Source: Methanobacterium sp. UBA375 (lineage in GTDB: Archaea; Methanobacteriota; Methanobacteria; Methanobacteriales; Methanobacteriaceae). Taken from it: a stretch of 64,000 bases of DNA. A program made the position numbers and the translations under genes. The notes under the pieces were generated by a model, which worked only from the letters and a program-made list of their open reading frames with translations, was not told the DNA's origin and ran no database searches. Location: NCBI GenBank assembly GCA_002495625.1, contig DAGC01000002.1, forward strand, positions 49,134 to 113,133, in the 5' to 3' direction. Shown here in pieces: positions 35,760 through 44,728 of the stretch. Position 1 is the first letter of the stretch. Each line of letters opens with the position of its first letter.

Positions 35760-36500
35760 CTATTTCAAAATACGCATCCTCTCAGAGAGGGGAACTGCCA
35801 GGTCCATGACGTTGCCGTTCATGTAGGCGGTGATGGACATGATCACACTACCGGGTATAACATAGGATGGTGAGCCTCTCTCCACCAGGTAGACGTTCTT
35901 GTTTCCCAGGGCGGCTCCCATCATGGCCCCGGCGACTATTCCCATACTCTCAATATCCTCTATGGTCGCGGCTACCACCGGGTCATCAGTCTGGTCTGAA
36001 ACGTAGCCTACACCGGGTATTTTCTGTGGACCGTCCTGTATTTGGCTGCTGGTGTCGGTGACACCGTCCATGCCCCGGGCAGCCTGCAGAGCAGAATTTG
36101 CAACTTTACCTACAAACGGCTCTCCACCGTAGGTGTCGAATGAGACTATTAAAGCGTCCGGGTAGCGATCCTGTCTGATAGTTGCCTCGGCATAGGATAT
36201 TCCCTCACCGGCTCCTTCTGGTGTGGGTGATATGCCCTCTACATCACCTATATCTTCAGCGTTATTTCTTAAAATCTCCACTATAGCGGCGTTTATCTCT
36301 TCTAATTTATCATCCGGAACGAATGCACTTATAACCAGGTCATCACCGGTTATATTGGTCAATGCAGCTGAGTGTGCGCCTAGTTCTAGTAATTGGGGGA
36401 TGTTCTGTTCCACACTACTTATCAGGTTCCAGCTGCAGGAAACATCGTTGTTAGAGATATCTGCACCGATGGAAGTTAATTTCAAACTATTCACCTTCAA
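35760..36500 (-). CDS. Conserved hypothetical protein, unassigned
   Basis: A 246-residue soluble protein that I do not recognise by family. It starts MKVNSLKLTSIGADISNND and contains the glycine-rich GISPTPEGAGEGISYAEA, SFDTYGGEPFVGKVANSALQA and VAGAMMGAALGNKNVYLVERG. Its lack of membrane spans and even composition suggest a cytoplasmic enzyme. It lies 150 bases upstream of sucD, co-oriented. The start at 36500 has AAGGTGAA just upstream. Confidence 0.7.
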   Translation of the reverse strand: MKVNSLKLTSIGADISNNDVSCSWNLISSVEQNIPQLLELGAHSAALTNITGDDLVISAFVPDDKLEEINAAIVEILRNNAEDIGDVEGISPTPEGAGEGISYAEATIRQDRYPDALIVSFDTYGGEPFVGKVANSALQAARGMDGVTDTSSQIQDGPQKIPGVGYVSDQTDDPVVAATIEDIESMGIVAGAMMGAALGNKNVYLVERGSPSYVIPGSVIMSITAYMNGNVMDLAVPLSERMRILK

Positions 36501-36696
36501 GTATCAAATTTTTACCGATTAAAAAATTTAAATAGTAATATCTACATCATATTTACCTATTTCACATAATTATATGTAATTGAATGTAATGAATTAAACT
36601 ATATAAAACGGATATAAAAATTTTTTAATAATAAAGCTCGTTCTTCTTTATGAAAATTTGATAAACAAGAATAATCCAACGGAGTGTTGATGGAAG

Positions 36697-37620
36697 TTGA
36701 TTGATACACTGAACCTCACCCGGAAATTCGGTGATTTAACAGCGGTAGATGGATTAACCTTACAGGTTGATGAGGGAGAGATCTTCGGTTTCCTGGGACC
36801 GAACGGCGCAGGAAAGACCACCACAGTGAGGATGCTCAGCTGTCTAATCTCAAAGACCAGTGGGGAAGCCAGTATAGCCGGTTACCAGGTGGATGACCCG
36901 GAGGATTCCCTGAAGATCAGGAAGATCATAGGTTTACTCCCGGAAAATGTGGGTCTCTATGATGCCTTAAGTTCCTATGATAACCTCGATTTTTATGGCC
37001 GGTTATACGAATGCCCAGAGGCACGTAGGAGAGAAAATATTGAACATTTCCTGAAGATGCTGGGGCTCTGGGATAAAAGGGATGTCAGTGCCGGCCAGTT
37101 TTCCAAGGGAATGAAGCAAAAACTGGCCATCGCCCGGGCGCTTATCCATGATCCAAAAGTACTCTTCCTGGACGAGCCGACAGCAAACCTGGACCCGGAA
37201 TCAGCGAAGACAGTAAGGGATTTCATACTGCAATTGAAGAAGGAGAAGAAAACCACCATCTTCCTAAACACCCATAATCTGGACGAGGCCCAGAGGGTAT
37301 GCGACCAGATAGGAATATTCAACGGTAAACTGATGGCCCTGGGCACCCCGGCAGAGCTTGAAGGATCGGTTTGGGGTAATAAAACAGTGGTTCAACTGGA
37401 GAAAGTAACGGATGCCATACTTTCGGCCCTGGATAAATTACCACTGAAAAATATGGTGGTGGATGAGGGCAGACTCACCATCGATGTAACTGAAGCAGAT
37501 AAAGAGAATCCGGCCATTGTTGATGCTATAGTGGGTGCTGGTGGTAAGATTCAATATGTTACCCGGTTGAGTTCCACCCTGGAAGATGCGTACCTGAAAT
37601 TCGTGAGGCAGGAGAAATGA
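36697..37620 (+). CDS. ABC transporter ATP-binding protein
   Basis: A 307-residue ABC-2-type exporter ATPase. Walker A is GPNGAGKTTTVRM (about residues 35-47), the Q/loop segment GLLPENVGLYDALS, the signature FSKGMKQKLAIARAL, Walker B VLFLDEPTANLDP and the switch His in LNTHNLDEAQR. The only start available after the in-frame TGA at 36688-36690 is TTG at 36697. It overlaps the permease gene by four bases (ATGA). The substrate is unknown; this class moves drugs, lipids or polysaccharide. Confidence 0.9.
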   Translation: MIDTLNLTRKFGDLTAVDGLTLQVDEGEIFGFLGPNGAGKTTTVRMLSCLISKTSGEASIAGYQVDDPEDSLKIRKIIGLLPENVGLYDALSSYDNLDFYGRLYECPEARRRENIEHFLKMLGLWDKRDVSAGQFSKGMKQKLAIARALIHDPKVLFLDEPTANLDPESAKTVRDFILQLKKEKKTTIFLNTHNLDEAQRVCDQIGIFNGKLMALGTPAELEGSVWGNKTVVQLEKVTDAILSALDKLPLKNMVVDEGRLTIDVTEADKENPAIVDAIVGAGGKIQYVTRLSSTLEDAYLKFVRQEK

Positions 37621-38333
37621 AACTCAACAAATCATGGATCATCGCTGGTAAGGACTTTAAAATATTCCGGAAGAAAAAACGTATCCTCTACGCACTGATA
37701 ATTCTCCCACTCCTGCTCTCGGTTGGCTTGCCATTGTTCCTTATATCTACATTGGAATCTGCAGATCCAGGAGAGGTAGCGATAATACTCAATGCCTTTT
37801 CATTTTTTTACATCATTCTGGCTTACATACTACCCAATTCCCTGGCGGCATACAGCATTTTAGGGGAGAAGATGGAACATAGTTTAGAACCCCTCCTGGC
37901 AACACCCCTAACCGATGGTGAGCTTCTACTGGGGAAGATGATAGCTTCCTTTTTACCCTGTGTGGCCATGATCTATCTTGGTTCTGTAATTTTCATGGCA
38001 CTATCCGATGTAACTACCGGTACTCTTTACTTCCCCAACTGGACCATGGCATTTATTCTAATTATAGCCGTACCCTTAGCTTCCATCTTAAGCATTCAAC
38101 TGAACATCATAATATCTTCCCGGGTTAACGATGTGAGAACTGCCAATCAGCTGGGACTACTCCTGTTTATACCATTTATAGCAGTGTACATATTACTAAC
38201 CACGAACATGGTGTCTTTAAATATACTCAACCTACTTATAGTCTCAGCAGTCCTCTTAATCATCGATGTGGTATTATTTTATGTAAACAAGGCCACCTTC
38301 AACCGGGATAAGATACTTACCAAATGGAAGTGA
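37617..38333 (+). CDS. ABC-2 type transporter permease
   Basis: A 238-residue protein with six predicted spans: about 22-42, 58-80, 100-125, 143-165, 176-200 and 205-225. The block GEKMEHSLEPLLATPLTDGELLLGKMIASF is the typical cytoplasmic loop of ABC-2 permeases. The ATG overlaps the last codon of the ATPase (ATGA), so translation is coupled. It completes a two-gene exporter. Confidence 0.88.
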   Translation: MKLNKSWIIAGKDFKIFRKKKRILYALIILPLLLSVGLPLFLISTLESADPGEVAIILNAFSFFYIILAYILPNSLAAYSILGEKMEHSLEPLLATPLTDGELLLGKMIASFLPCVAMIYLGSVIFMALSDVTTGTLYFPNWTMAFILIIAVPLASILSIQLNIIISSRVNDVRTANQLGLLLFIPFIAVYILLTTNMVSLNILNLLIVSAVLLIIDVVLFYVNKATFNRDKILTKWK

Positions 38334-38485
38334 ACTATCACCAAATAAATTTAAGGGTCATGGTAAACTTAATGATGATAATCGTTTAAGATATGGATGG
38401 ATAATAATAAGATGAATCTAAGAAGATGAATTCATTTCCCAAAATATACATTCACGAAGAAATAAACCCATAGGTGCATAATACA

Positions 38486-39160
38486 ATGCCTGTAAAAACA
38501 ATGATATGCGTCCCTATTTTCCGGCCAAATTTAAACTCTGCCCGATTAACAGCTGATAAGGCCCTGAAACTGGGAGCTGATATACTGGAGCTCAGGATAG
38601 ACGCACTCCAGGATCCGGATGTTCAAGAGGTAATAAACTTCATAGACTCACTGGATGGTAGGGTAATAGCCACCAACAGAACAGCCCGGGAAGGAGGGTT
38701 ATTTAAAGGTTCTGAGGAGGAGAGAACTGAAATCCTCTCTGATGTAGCGGGACACGCCCGATTTGTGGATATAGAACTGCAAACTGAGGAAAAATTACGC
38801 TCCAGGGTTATCAAAAAGTCGGGCTCCAGCATAGTTTCCTTCCACGACTTTGAAAAAACCCCCAGTGTGGAAGAACTACTGGAGATAGTAAGACAGGAGA
38901 AGGAGCTGGGGGACCTGGCCAAATTCGCGGTGATGCCCCGCAACCTGGAGGACACCCTCACTGTTTTCCAGGTACTCTTACAAATGGAAGATACCATCGG
39001 GATATCCATGGGAGATCTCGGCGGATACACCAGGGTAACTGCCGGTCTTTTCGGTTCACCAATCACCTATGCATCTTTAGATGGGGGATCAGCTCCAGGA
39101 CAGCTTGATCTTAAGACCACAAGACTATTTTTAGATAAATTCACGGACGTGGACAGGTGA
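38486..39160 (+). CDS. aroD: 3-dehydroquinate dehydratase, type I
   Basis: Converts 3-dehydroquinate to 3-dehydroshikimate in aromatic amino acid synthesis. About 224 residues from the ATG at 38486 (MPVKTMICVPIF), with AGGTG about 10 bases upstream; an in-frame GTG lies four codons earlier. The type I blocks are ILELRIDALQDP with the substrate Glu/Arg, ATNRTAREGG, VSFHDFEKTPS with the catalytic His, KFAVMPRN with the Schiff-base Lys, and SMGDLGGYTR. It overlaps the next gene by four bases. Confidence 0.94.
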   Translation: MPVKTMICVPIFRPNLNSARLTADKALKLGADILELRIDALQDPDVQEVINFIDSLDGRVIATNRTAREGGLFKGSEEERTEILSDVAGHARFVDIELQTEEKLRSRVIKKSGSSIVSFHDFEKTPSVEELLEIVRQEKELGDLAKFAVMPRNLEDTLTVFQVLLQMEDTIGISMGDLGGYTRVTAGLFGSPITYASLDGGSAPGQLDLKTTRLFLDKFTDVDR

Positions 39161-39768
39161 AAATTAGAAATATCCTGATAATAACCCTGCTAGTTCTACT
39201 AACCACCTCTACATCTGCCTGTATCTACCTTGAGCCTTCAAAGAATGTGGAGGTCACCATTAAAACCAACGGTTCAGACGTCCAGGTAGAGACACCCCAT
39301 ACACTCTTATTTTTCAACACAATTCCCACATCCATGCAGACGGAAATGGAAAATAAAGCATTAGAAGACGTATATAGTGATACCAGTACTGTCGAGAGTA
39401 TTGAAAATGATATGCAGGATATAGCTGAGGCTTATGACTATAACGTCACGGTGACTATAGATTCACAGTTTGGCACTGATAAACTACCCATGGTCGCCAC
39501 AGTAAAGGGCACATCCATGCTCCCCACCCTCCATGAAGGTCAAGAGGTGGTATTACTTAAAACTAAGGATATTAAGGTGGGAGATATGGTGGTGGCCCGT
39601 CACCCTGAACACGGACTAATAGTTAAGAGAGTAGCCCAGATAAAGGGCGACCAGGTCTACTTAATGAGCGACAACCGGGAAGTAACCATAACGAATAATA
39701 TGATTATCAAAGGCCTGGACACCTGGCTCCCCACAGAGGATGTGGTTGGAGTGGTTATGGAATATTAA
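39157..39768 (+). CDS. S26-like signal peptidase with long N-terminal region
   Basis: A 203-residue protein starting with GTG inside the end of aroD (GTGA). Residues 5-22 are one hydrophobic segment ending SAC. The S26 core begins near residue 115: VKGTSMLPTLHEGQEVVLL gives nucleophile S120, and HGLIVKRVAQIKGDQVYLMSDN gives K157 in the position of the general base of bacterial signal peptidase I. Most archaeal signal peptidases use His there, so this Ser-Lys form is worth noting. The 90 residues between the anchor and core have no assigned function. Confidence 0.75.
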   Translation: MKIRNILIITLLVLLTTSTSACIYLEPSKNVEVTIKTNGSDVQVETPHTLLFFNTIPTSMQTEMENKALEDVYSDTSTVESIENDMQDIAEAYDYNVTVTIDSQFGTDKLPMVATVKGTSMLPTLHEGQEVVLLKTKDIKVGDMVVARHPEHGLIVKRVAQIKGDQVYLMSDNREVTITNNMIIKGLDTWLPTEDVVGVVMEY

Positions 39769-39908
39769 ATGTTTAAGAAGTAATTAATTGGTTGTTGTCT
39801 TTAAAAATAAAAAGGATTGTTGTATTAAATAAAAAAGGATTTAAAAAAAAATTATCTCTTCAAAATAAAAAAGAATTTAAAAAACTGTTTTTCAATTTGA
39901 ACCTGCTT

Positions 39909-40868
39909 TTAACTCATTTCAGACAGTCTTTTAACCCTTTTAACCATGTTGGGGTGGGTGGAGAGTACTTCCATGATCTGACTGCCGGTACCTACCTTGG
40001 TCTGGCGGTATTTTAGTTCATTCAGTTCAACTTCACTGATGGTTCCATCCCTATCAAGGTCCAGCTGTTGTAAATCACTGATCACATCACTGGAACTGGA
40101 GATGTCGTTGACAAAGAATGCTTTCACACCCTCAACTTCCTTCTTTTCCCTTTTATCTGCTACAGCTGAGCTATAGGTAAGTTTGTAAAGTGCGCTGGCC
40201 AGTTCATGTGGTGGGTTTCCCAGTTCTATACTTCCCTGGTCTGCGTAATATTCTCTTACCCTTGACACGAAGAGAACTATCAACTGTGACAGGAAGTAAC
40301 CCACTAAAGCGACGACTCCTATGAGCCCGGCGTTATCATTTCTACCTCCACTGAAGAGAGTGCTGATGAATATGTAGTAGAAGATCAGTGGAACGGCGCT
40401 GATCATGGTTATCACCGCCATATCCCGATGGTTGATATGGGATAGTTCATGCCCCAGGACCGCTCTTAATTCTCCTTCATCCAATATTTGAAGCAATCCC
40501 CTGGTTACGCAGACTCTACCGTCACTTTTGGTTCTCCCGAAGGCGAATGCGTTGGGTATGTTCACTTCAGAGATTCCTACCTTTGGTTTGGGGATGCCAG
40601 CCTTCATGGCCAGGTCTTCCACCATGGCATGGAGTTTAGGGGCCTCATGGGGTTCTACATATCTCACCCGCATGGTCATTTCCACCAGTTTCGGTCCCAG
40701 GAGATACTGGCCTACTACTATGGCCACAGCCAGTATAGCGTAGAAGGTAAGGTTTCCGAAGTGCAGGAAGTATCCGGCCAGTGTAACAATTACGTAAATT
40801 AGGAAAAATAATAAGGCAATTGCTAAATATAACCGCATGGTTAATCTTAACGTTCCCATTTTTTTCAT
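39909..40868 (-). CDS. htpX: HtpX-type membrane zinc metalloprotease with EF-hand
   Basis: A 319-residue M48 protease. Two N-terminal spans (about 12-32, 42-60) precede the zinc site HELSH at 140-144; the third ligand Glu/Asp lies in REYYADQGSIELG. Family members clear damaged membrane proteins. Residues 270-281 read DLDRDGTISEVE, a canonical 12-residue EF-hand calcium loop with acids at 1, 3, 5 and 12, inserted between the protease core and the C-terminal STHPNMVKRVKRL motif. This insertion is not part of the usual HtpX. Calcium control is inference. Confidence 0.9.
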   Translation of the reverse strand: MKKMGTLRLTMRLYLAIALLFFLIYVIVTLAGYFLHFGNLTFYAILAVAIVVGQYLLGPKLVEMTMRVRYVEPHEAPKLHAMVEDLAMKAGIPKPKVGISEVNIPNAFAFGRTKSDGRVCVTRGLLQILDEGELRAVLGHELSHINHRDMAVITMISAVPLIFYYIFISTLFSGGRNDNAGLIGVVALVGYFLSQLIVLFVSRVREYYADQGSIELGNPPHELASALYKLTYSSAVADKREKKEVEGVKAFFVNDISSSSDVISDLQQLDLDRDGTISEVELNELKYRQTKVGTGSQIMEVLSTHPNMVKRVKRLSEMS

Positions 40869-40970
40869 TTTTTTATCACCTAAATGTTCACATTCATAAT
40901 ATCTGATGTCCTATATAAATATTTCTGACGAATAATCTAATTTTTTATATGACTAAGTTCAAGGAAATTC

Positions 40971-42002
40971 ATGAATAATTCACCAGGTCCTCACAGGGAA
41001 TTAATCTCTTTAAAAAACGCTGCAATTTTTGGTGTGGCATTGATAATTGGGTCGATACTTTATTTATTGACTAACCAAACTATGGAAATAAATATTAAAT
41101 TCTTTGATTTTATAGTTCCTCTGGTAGGATTTCTTTCCTTTTCATGTTTAGTATATGCCGCAAAAAGGTCTAGAATTTATGGAAAACGTGTTTATCTTGC
41201 CTGGTTATTCATTGCATTTTCCATATTGCTGTACGTTATCGGAGATACAATATGGGCTTTTATGGAGGTTGTTTTACATGTTCAACCTTTTCCATCCGCC
41301 GCCGATATATTTTATTTGTTATATTATTTATTTTTCATAATGGGATTATTTTTGATGTTCAGGTCTCTTGATAGTCCTGAAAATATTTATAAAACTATTT
41401 TAGATGCCTCGATTGTGGTGGTTTCCGCTATATGGATTTTTTGGAACACCTTATCTGTTTTTATTATTGCTCAAGGGACTACATCTGCGTTTTCTTTATA
41501 TTTATTTTATATAATTCGAGATTTTGTTATATTTATGCTTCTAATAAATTTAGCACTTAAACAAGTAAATAAATGGGATAAAAATCCTATCATAATATTG
41601 ACCGCGGCTCTTTTGGTTCAATTAATAACAGATTTAGTTATTACCTATCAATTTTCCAGTGGAATTTATATGTCAGGTCAGTTTACTGAAATTGGCTGGC
41701 TGTCATGTTATGTTCTAATCGGACTTGCCGGAATACTTCAGGGTAATATAGCCGGTGTTGACACCGATAAATTAGCCATAGAGATGAAACCAGTAAAGCA
41801 TGTGATTTTTTCATTTCCCGTGATATGGATAGCACTGGTAATTTTCATGTTAATATGGGGTTATAATAATGTTTCACCTTCAAATTTTATGGTGATAGAG
41901 ATTAAAGTACTACTATTTTTCCTGCTTTTGATGATCAGACGGGTGATATCGGTAAATGAAAACTGGCAATTTTATTGGAAGGTGAAAGATAGAAAAGTGT
42001 GA
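40971..42002 (+). CDS. Multi-span membrane sensor-like protein without output domain
   Basis: A 343-residue protein with nine or ten predicted spans and few loops (segments at about 17-35, 44-63, 74-97, 105-127, 140-160, 170-193, 204-223, 237-256, 270-290 and 297-315). The layout DTIWAFMEVVLHVQPFPSAADIFYLLYY resembles the N-terminal sensor region of Methanobacterium PAS/histidine kinases, but the protein stops soon after the last span. I see no kinase or cyclase domain. It may act with a separate partner or be a truncated sensor. Confidence 0.6.
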   Translation: MNNSPGPHRELISLKNAAIFGVALIIGSILYLLTNQTMEINIKFFDFIVPLVGFLSFSCLVYAAKRSRIYGKRVYLAWLFIAFSILLYVIGDTIWAFMEVVLHVQPFPSAADIFYLLYYLFFIMGLFLMFRSLDSPENIYKTILDASIVVVSAIWIFWNTLSVFIIAQGTTSAFSLYLFYIIRDFVIFMLLINLALKQVNKWDKNPIIILTAALLVQLITDLVITYQFSSGIYMSGQFTEIGWLSCYVLIGLAGILQGNIAGVDTDKLAIEMKPVKHVIFSFPVIWIALVIFMLIWGYNNVSPSNFMVIEIKVLLFFLLLMIRRVISVNENWQFYWKVKDRKV

Positions 42003-42063
42003 AATTTATCTATTTCCTTTATAATTAGAAAGGGAATAATTATTTTTAGAATCTATACATGTA

Positions 42064-42672
42064 TCAGTAATCCCGCCAGTACTTATGGACCAGGTAGACT
42101 GCCAGGATAACCACTGCTATCACCACGACGATGTCCATGTAATGGAAGTATTCCTCTATTATATTCCAGTTGGGTCCCAGCATGAATCCGATGTATCCCA
42201 GAACAAAGCACCAGGGAAGTGAACCAACGAAGGTGTAGATGGAGAATTTTTTCAGGTCCATCTCCGCTATACCTGCCGGTAGGGATATGAAAGTCCTTAT
42301 TATCGGCAGAACCCGGCTTATAAGCACCGCCTCATGGCCGTACTTATCAAACCATTCATGGGCCATATCCAGCTTTTTGGGACTGATCAGGACGTACTTA
42401 CCGTATTTTTCCAGGAAGGGCCTTCCACCTTTAAGCCCTACGAAATAGGCGATCCAGGAACCTATGAGGTTTCCCACCGCACCGACGATGGTAATTCCTA
42501 AGAGGCTCATCTCACCCCGGTAGACGACGAAACCGGATAGGGGCATTATAACTTCACTGGGAAGTGGTATACACGCGCTTTCTAGGGTCATGCCTATGAA
42601 GACGCCCCAGTATCCCAGATTTTCAATTAAGTAGATAGCGAAGTTGGTCACTGTTTCTATGATTCCAACCAT
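42064..42672 (-). CDS. DedA-family membrane protein
   Basis: A 202-residue classical DedA protein. The hallmark ESACIPLPSEVIMPLSGFV (re-entrant loop 1, about residues 30-50) and SRVLPIIRTFISLPAGIAEM (loop 2, about 120-140) are complete, with GYWGVFIGMTLE before and FLGYIGF-type segments after. Bacterial members such as UptA flip undecaprenyl phosphate. The next gene is DUF368, whose bacterial member PopT does the same job, and the two start about 110 bases apart on opposite strands. Confidence 0.9.
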   Translation of the reverse strand: MVGIIETVTNFAIYLIENLGYWGVFIGMTLESACIPLPSEVIMPLSGFVVYRGEMSLLGITIVGAVGNLIGSWIAYFVGLKGGRPFLEKYGKYVLISPKKLDMAHEWFDKYGHEAVLISRVLPIIRTFISLPAGIAEMDLKKFSIYTFVGSLPWCFVLGYIGFMLGPNWNIIEEYFHYMDIVVVIAVVILAVYLVHKYWRDY

Positions 42673-42783
42673 ATTAAACCATCTACATTTAAAAGTATAA
42701 AAAGGATTATAATTCTAAGGATAAAAAAAAATCTTATCTTCTGATTTACTTAATACTTTGTTCAAACATGTTATGGTGCTCGA

Positions 42784-43650
42784 ATGAAAATCAAGATAAA
42801 CCTGGAAGCTTTTCTAATATTCTTAAGAGGGCTGTTCATGGGAACAGCAGACGTGATCCCTGGTGTTTCCGGTGGAACAATAGCATTGATCACCGGCATC
42901 TATGAAAGACTCATCCATGCCATAAGTCGTATCGACTTTAAATTTCTGTGGTACCTAGTAGAGGGAAAATTTAAAAAATTTAAAGAGAACGCTGTAAAGG
43001 AAATAGACTTCGAGTTATTCATACCTCTACTATTAGGTATAGGGTTAGCTATTTTAACCATGTCCAAGGTGATATCATATCTTTTAGCCACATATCCCGC
43101 GTTAACATATGCATTCTTCTTCGGTTTAATACTTTCATCTGCATTTTTTGTCTACAAACATGTGGGTGGTTTAAACGTTAAAAATGTAGCATTTCTCCTG
43201 GTAGGCTTTGTATTTGCCATTATCTTCGTGGGTTTAAACCCGATCCAGGCCAACCACACTTTACCTGTAATTTTCTTCTCAGGGATGGTGGCCATATGTG
43301 CCATGATACTACCTGGAATTTCTGGAGCATTTATCCTACTGCTTTTAAACCAGTATGAATATATGATAAATGTTTTAAACAATATGCAGTTTACTGAAAT
43401 AATCGTGTTCTGTTCTGGGGCGTTGATAGGGATTTTATCCTTCTCAAGAGCCCTTGATTACATGCTAAATCATCATAAATCCATTACCATGTCATTTCTG
43501 GTGGGGTTGATGATCGGTACTTTGAGGTTACCCTATGAAAGAACAGTGGCCAGTATGGATTCGGTTATCCCGGTTATAGTGGTGGCGGTAATAGGTTTTA
43601 TCCTGGTCATCGTTTTGGAGAAGGGATTTGAAGGTCAACACAAAAATTAA
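42784..43650 (+). CDS. DUF368-family membrane protein (PopT-like)
   Basis: A 288-residue protein with about eight spans. The N-terminal signature GLFMGTADVIPGVSGGTIALITGIYERLI and the repeated GMVAICAMILPGISGAFILLLL are the two inverted halves of DUF368. In bacteria this family was shown to recycle undecaprenyl phosphate across the membrane, next to DedA/UptA. Here it is divergent from a DedA gene with about 110 bases between starts. Archaea use dolichol-type carriers, so the substrate would differ. It converges on the next gene with 23 bases between stops. Confidence 0.87.
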   Translation: MKIKINLEAFLIFLRGLFMGTADVIPGVSGGTIALITGIYERLIHAISRIDFKFLWYLVEGKFKKFKENAVKEIDFELFIPLLLGIGLAILTMSKVISYLLATYPALTYAFFFGLILSSAFFVYKHVGGLNVKNVAFLLVGFVFAIIFVGLNPIQANHTLPVIFFSGMVAICAMILPGISGAFILLLLNQYEYMINVLNNMQFTEIIVFCSGALIGILSFSRALDYMLNHHKSITMSFLVGLMIGTLRLPYERTVASMDSVIPVIVVAVIGFILVIVLEKGFEGQHKN

Positions 43651-43673
43651 AAATATTTACCTTCCCCTGACTT

Positions 43674-44609
43674 TTATTCAAACTTCCTGAACCCCTGGGG
43701 GTTAAGGCCGTAACTTAGAAGAAGATTTCTATCCTCAGCGGATACTGGTTTTTCATCTGCAGGTGGGATAGGACGTCCCTTCTTAGCGAATATGACACCC
43801 GTTTTCTTGTTGGCTGCCAGGAATTTACCAGCATCACCGTTTACTATTATCTTGCCCTTGATCATGTCTATGGCGGTGAAATCATCGGTGTTTCCATTGA
43901 TTATCAAGGTTCCACCATTTAACAGGGCTCCGCTGTTTTTCCCGGCCGGGCCATTCACCCGGACGATACCCTTCCTCATAAGTATCCCGGTGCTTAGATC
44001 CACCTTGCCATGGAAGATTATCTCTGCCTCACGGTCTAACCTGGCACCGACGGTGTCTTTGACTGTCCCGTCATTGATTACGAGTTTACTTCCCACCAAA
44101 TCGCATGAGACGAGTTTATCTCCCTGGAGTCCCTGGTGCATGATGTCCGTAATCGATCTGTACTTCCGGTAGCCTTTAACATCTGATTTAACCTCTACCA
44201 GGTTGCCCATGGGCTCTTTTACTGCTCCTTTAACGTAGATATTGCCCCTGGCCATGCTGATCCCCATCCTGGTGTCGGCATCTCCCTCTACGTAGATGTC
44301 ACCAACCGGGGTGTCGTTTCCACTTCCACCGAAGTACTTAAGGTCCACACCCATACTTGAAGCCAGCCTATGGCCGGTATCTCCATTTATACGTATATCT
44401 CCTCCGGTTTTTAGGTGTTCCACCAGATCTCCGAAGGTTAAATCGTTGTGAGGGATTTTCCAGGTAGGATCGAGTTTCTCTCCCTTATGCTGCCAGTGGA
44501 AGTTGAAGGTGAAATCGCAGAGGCAGTCCACTGGTTCAGGGGATTCAACGGTGAATAACTCCCTTTCATCCTTCTTTTTATCTTGCTTCCGGCCGAATAT
44601 TTTAAGCAT
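43674..44609 (-). CDS. GXGXG beta-helix domain protein (GltB/FwdC C-terminal type)
   Basis: A 311-residue protein. Residues 75-280 are repeats of the GXGXG right-handed beta-helix, for example GDIYVEGDADTRMGISMARG, GKIIVNGDAGKFLAANKK, and NGPAGKNSGALLNGG. Such domains occur at the C-terminus of glutamate synthase and in formylmethanofuran dehydrogenase subunit C. Here the domain stands alone with a short charged N-terminus and no glutaminase or flavin domain. Its role is unknown; a structural or channelling part of a larger complex is possible. Confidence 0.7.
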   Translation of the reverse strand: MLKIFGRKQDKKKDERELFTVESPEPVDCLCDFTFNFHWQHKGEKLDPTWKIPHNDLTFGDLVEHLKTGGDIRINGDTGHRLASSMGVDLKYFGGSGNDTPVGDIYVEGDADTRMGISMARGNIYVKGAVKEPMGNLVEVKSDVKGYRKYRSITDIMHQGLQGDKLVSCDLVGSKLVINDGTVKDTVGARLDREAEIIFHGKVDLSTGILMRKGIVRVNGPAGKNSGALLNGGTLIINGNTDDFTAIDMIKGKIIVNGDAGKFLAANKKTGVIFAKKGRPIPPADEKPVSAEDRNLLLSYGLNPQGFRKFE

Positions 44610-44728
44610 AAAGATCCCCCTAGATAAAAATAAAACTCCTTAATAATAGTTTACTCTACCCCTAAAAAATAAATTTTGCTATATTAACTTCGTTTTTGAA
44701 GCATTTTTCTACTGTAGAAAACTGTGAC

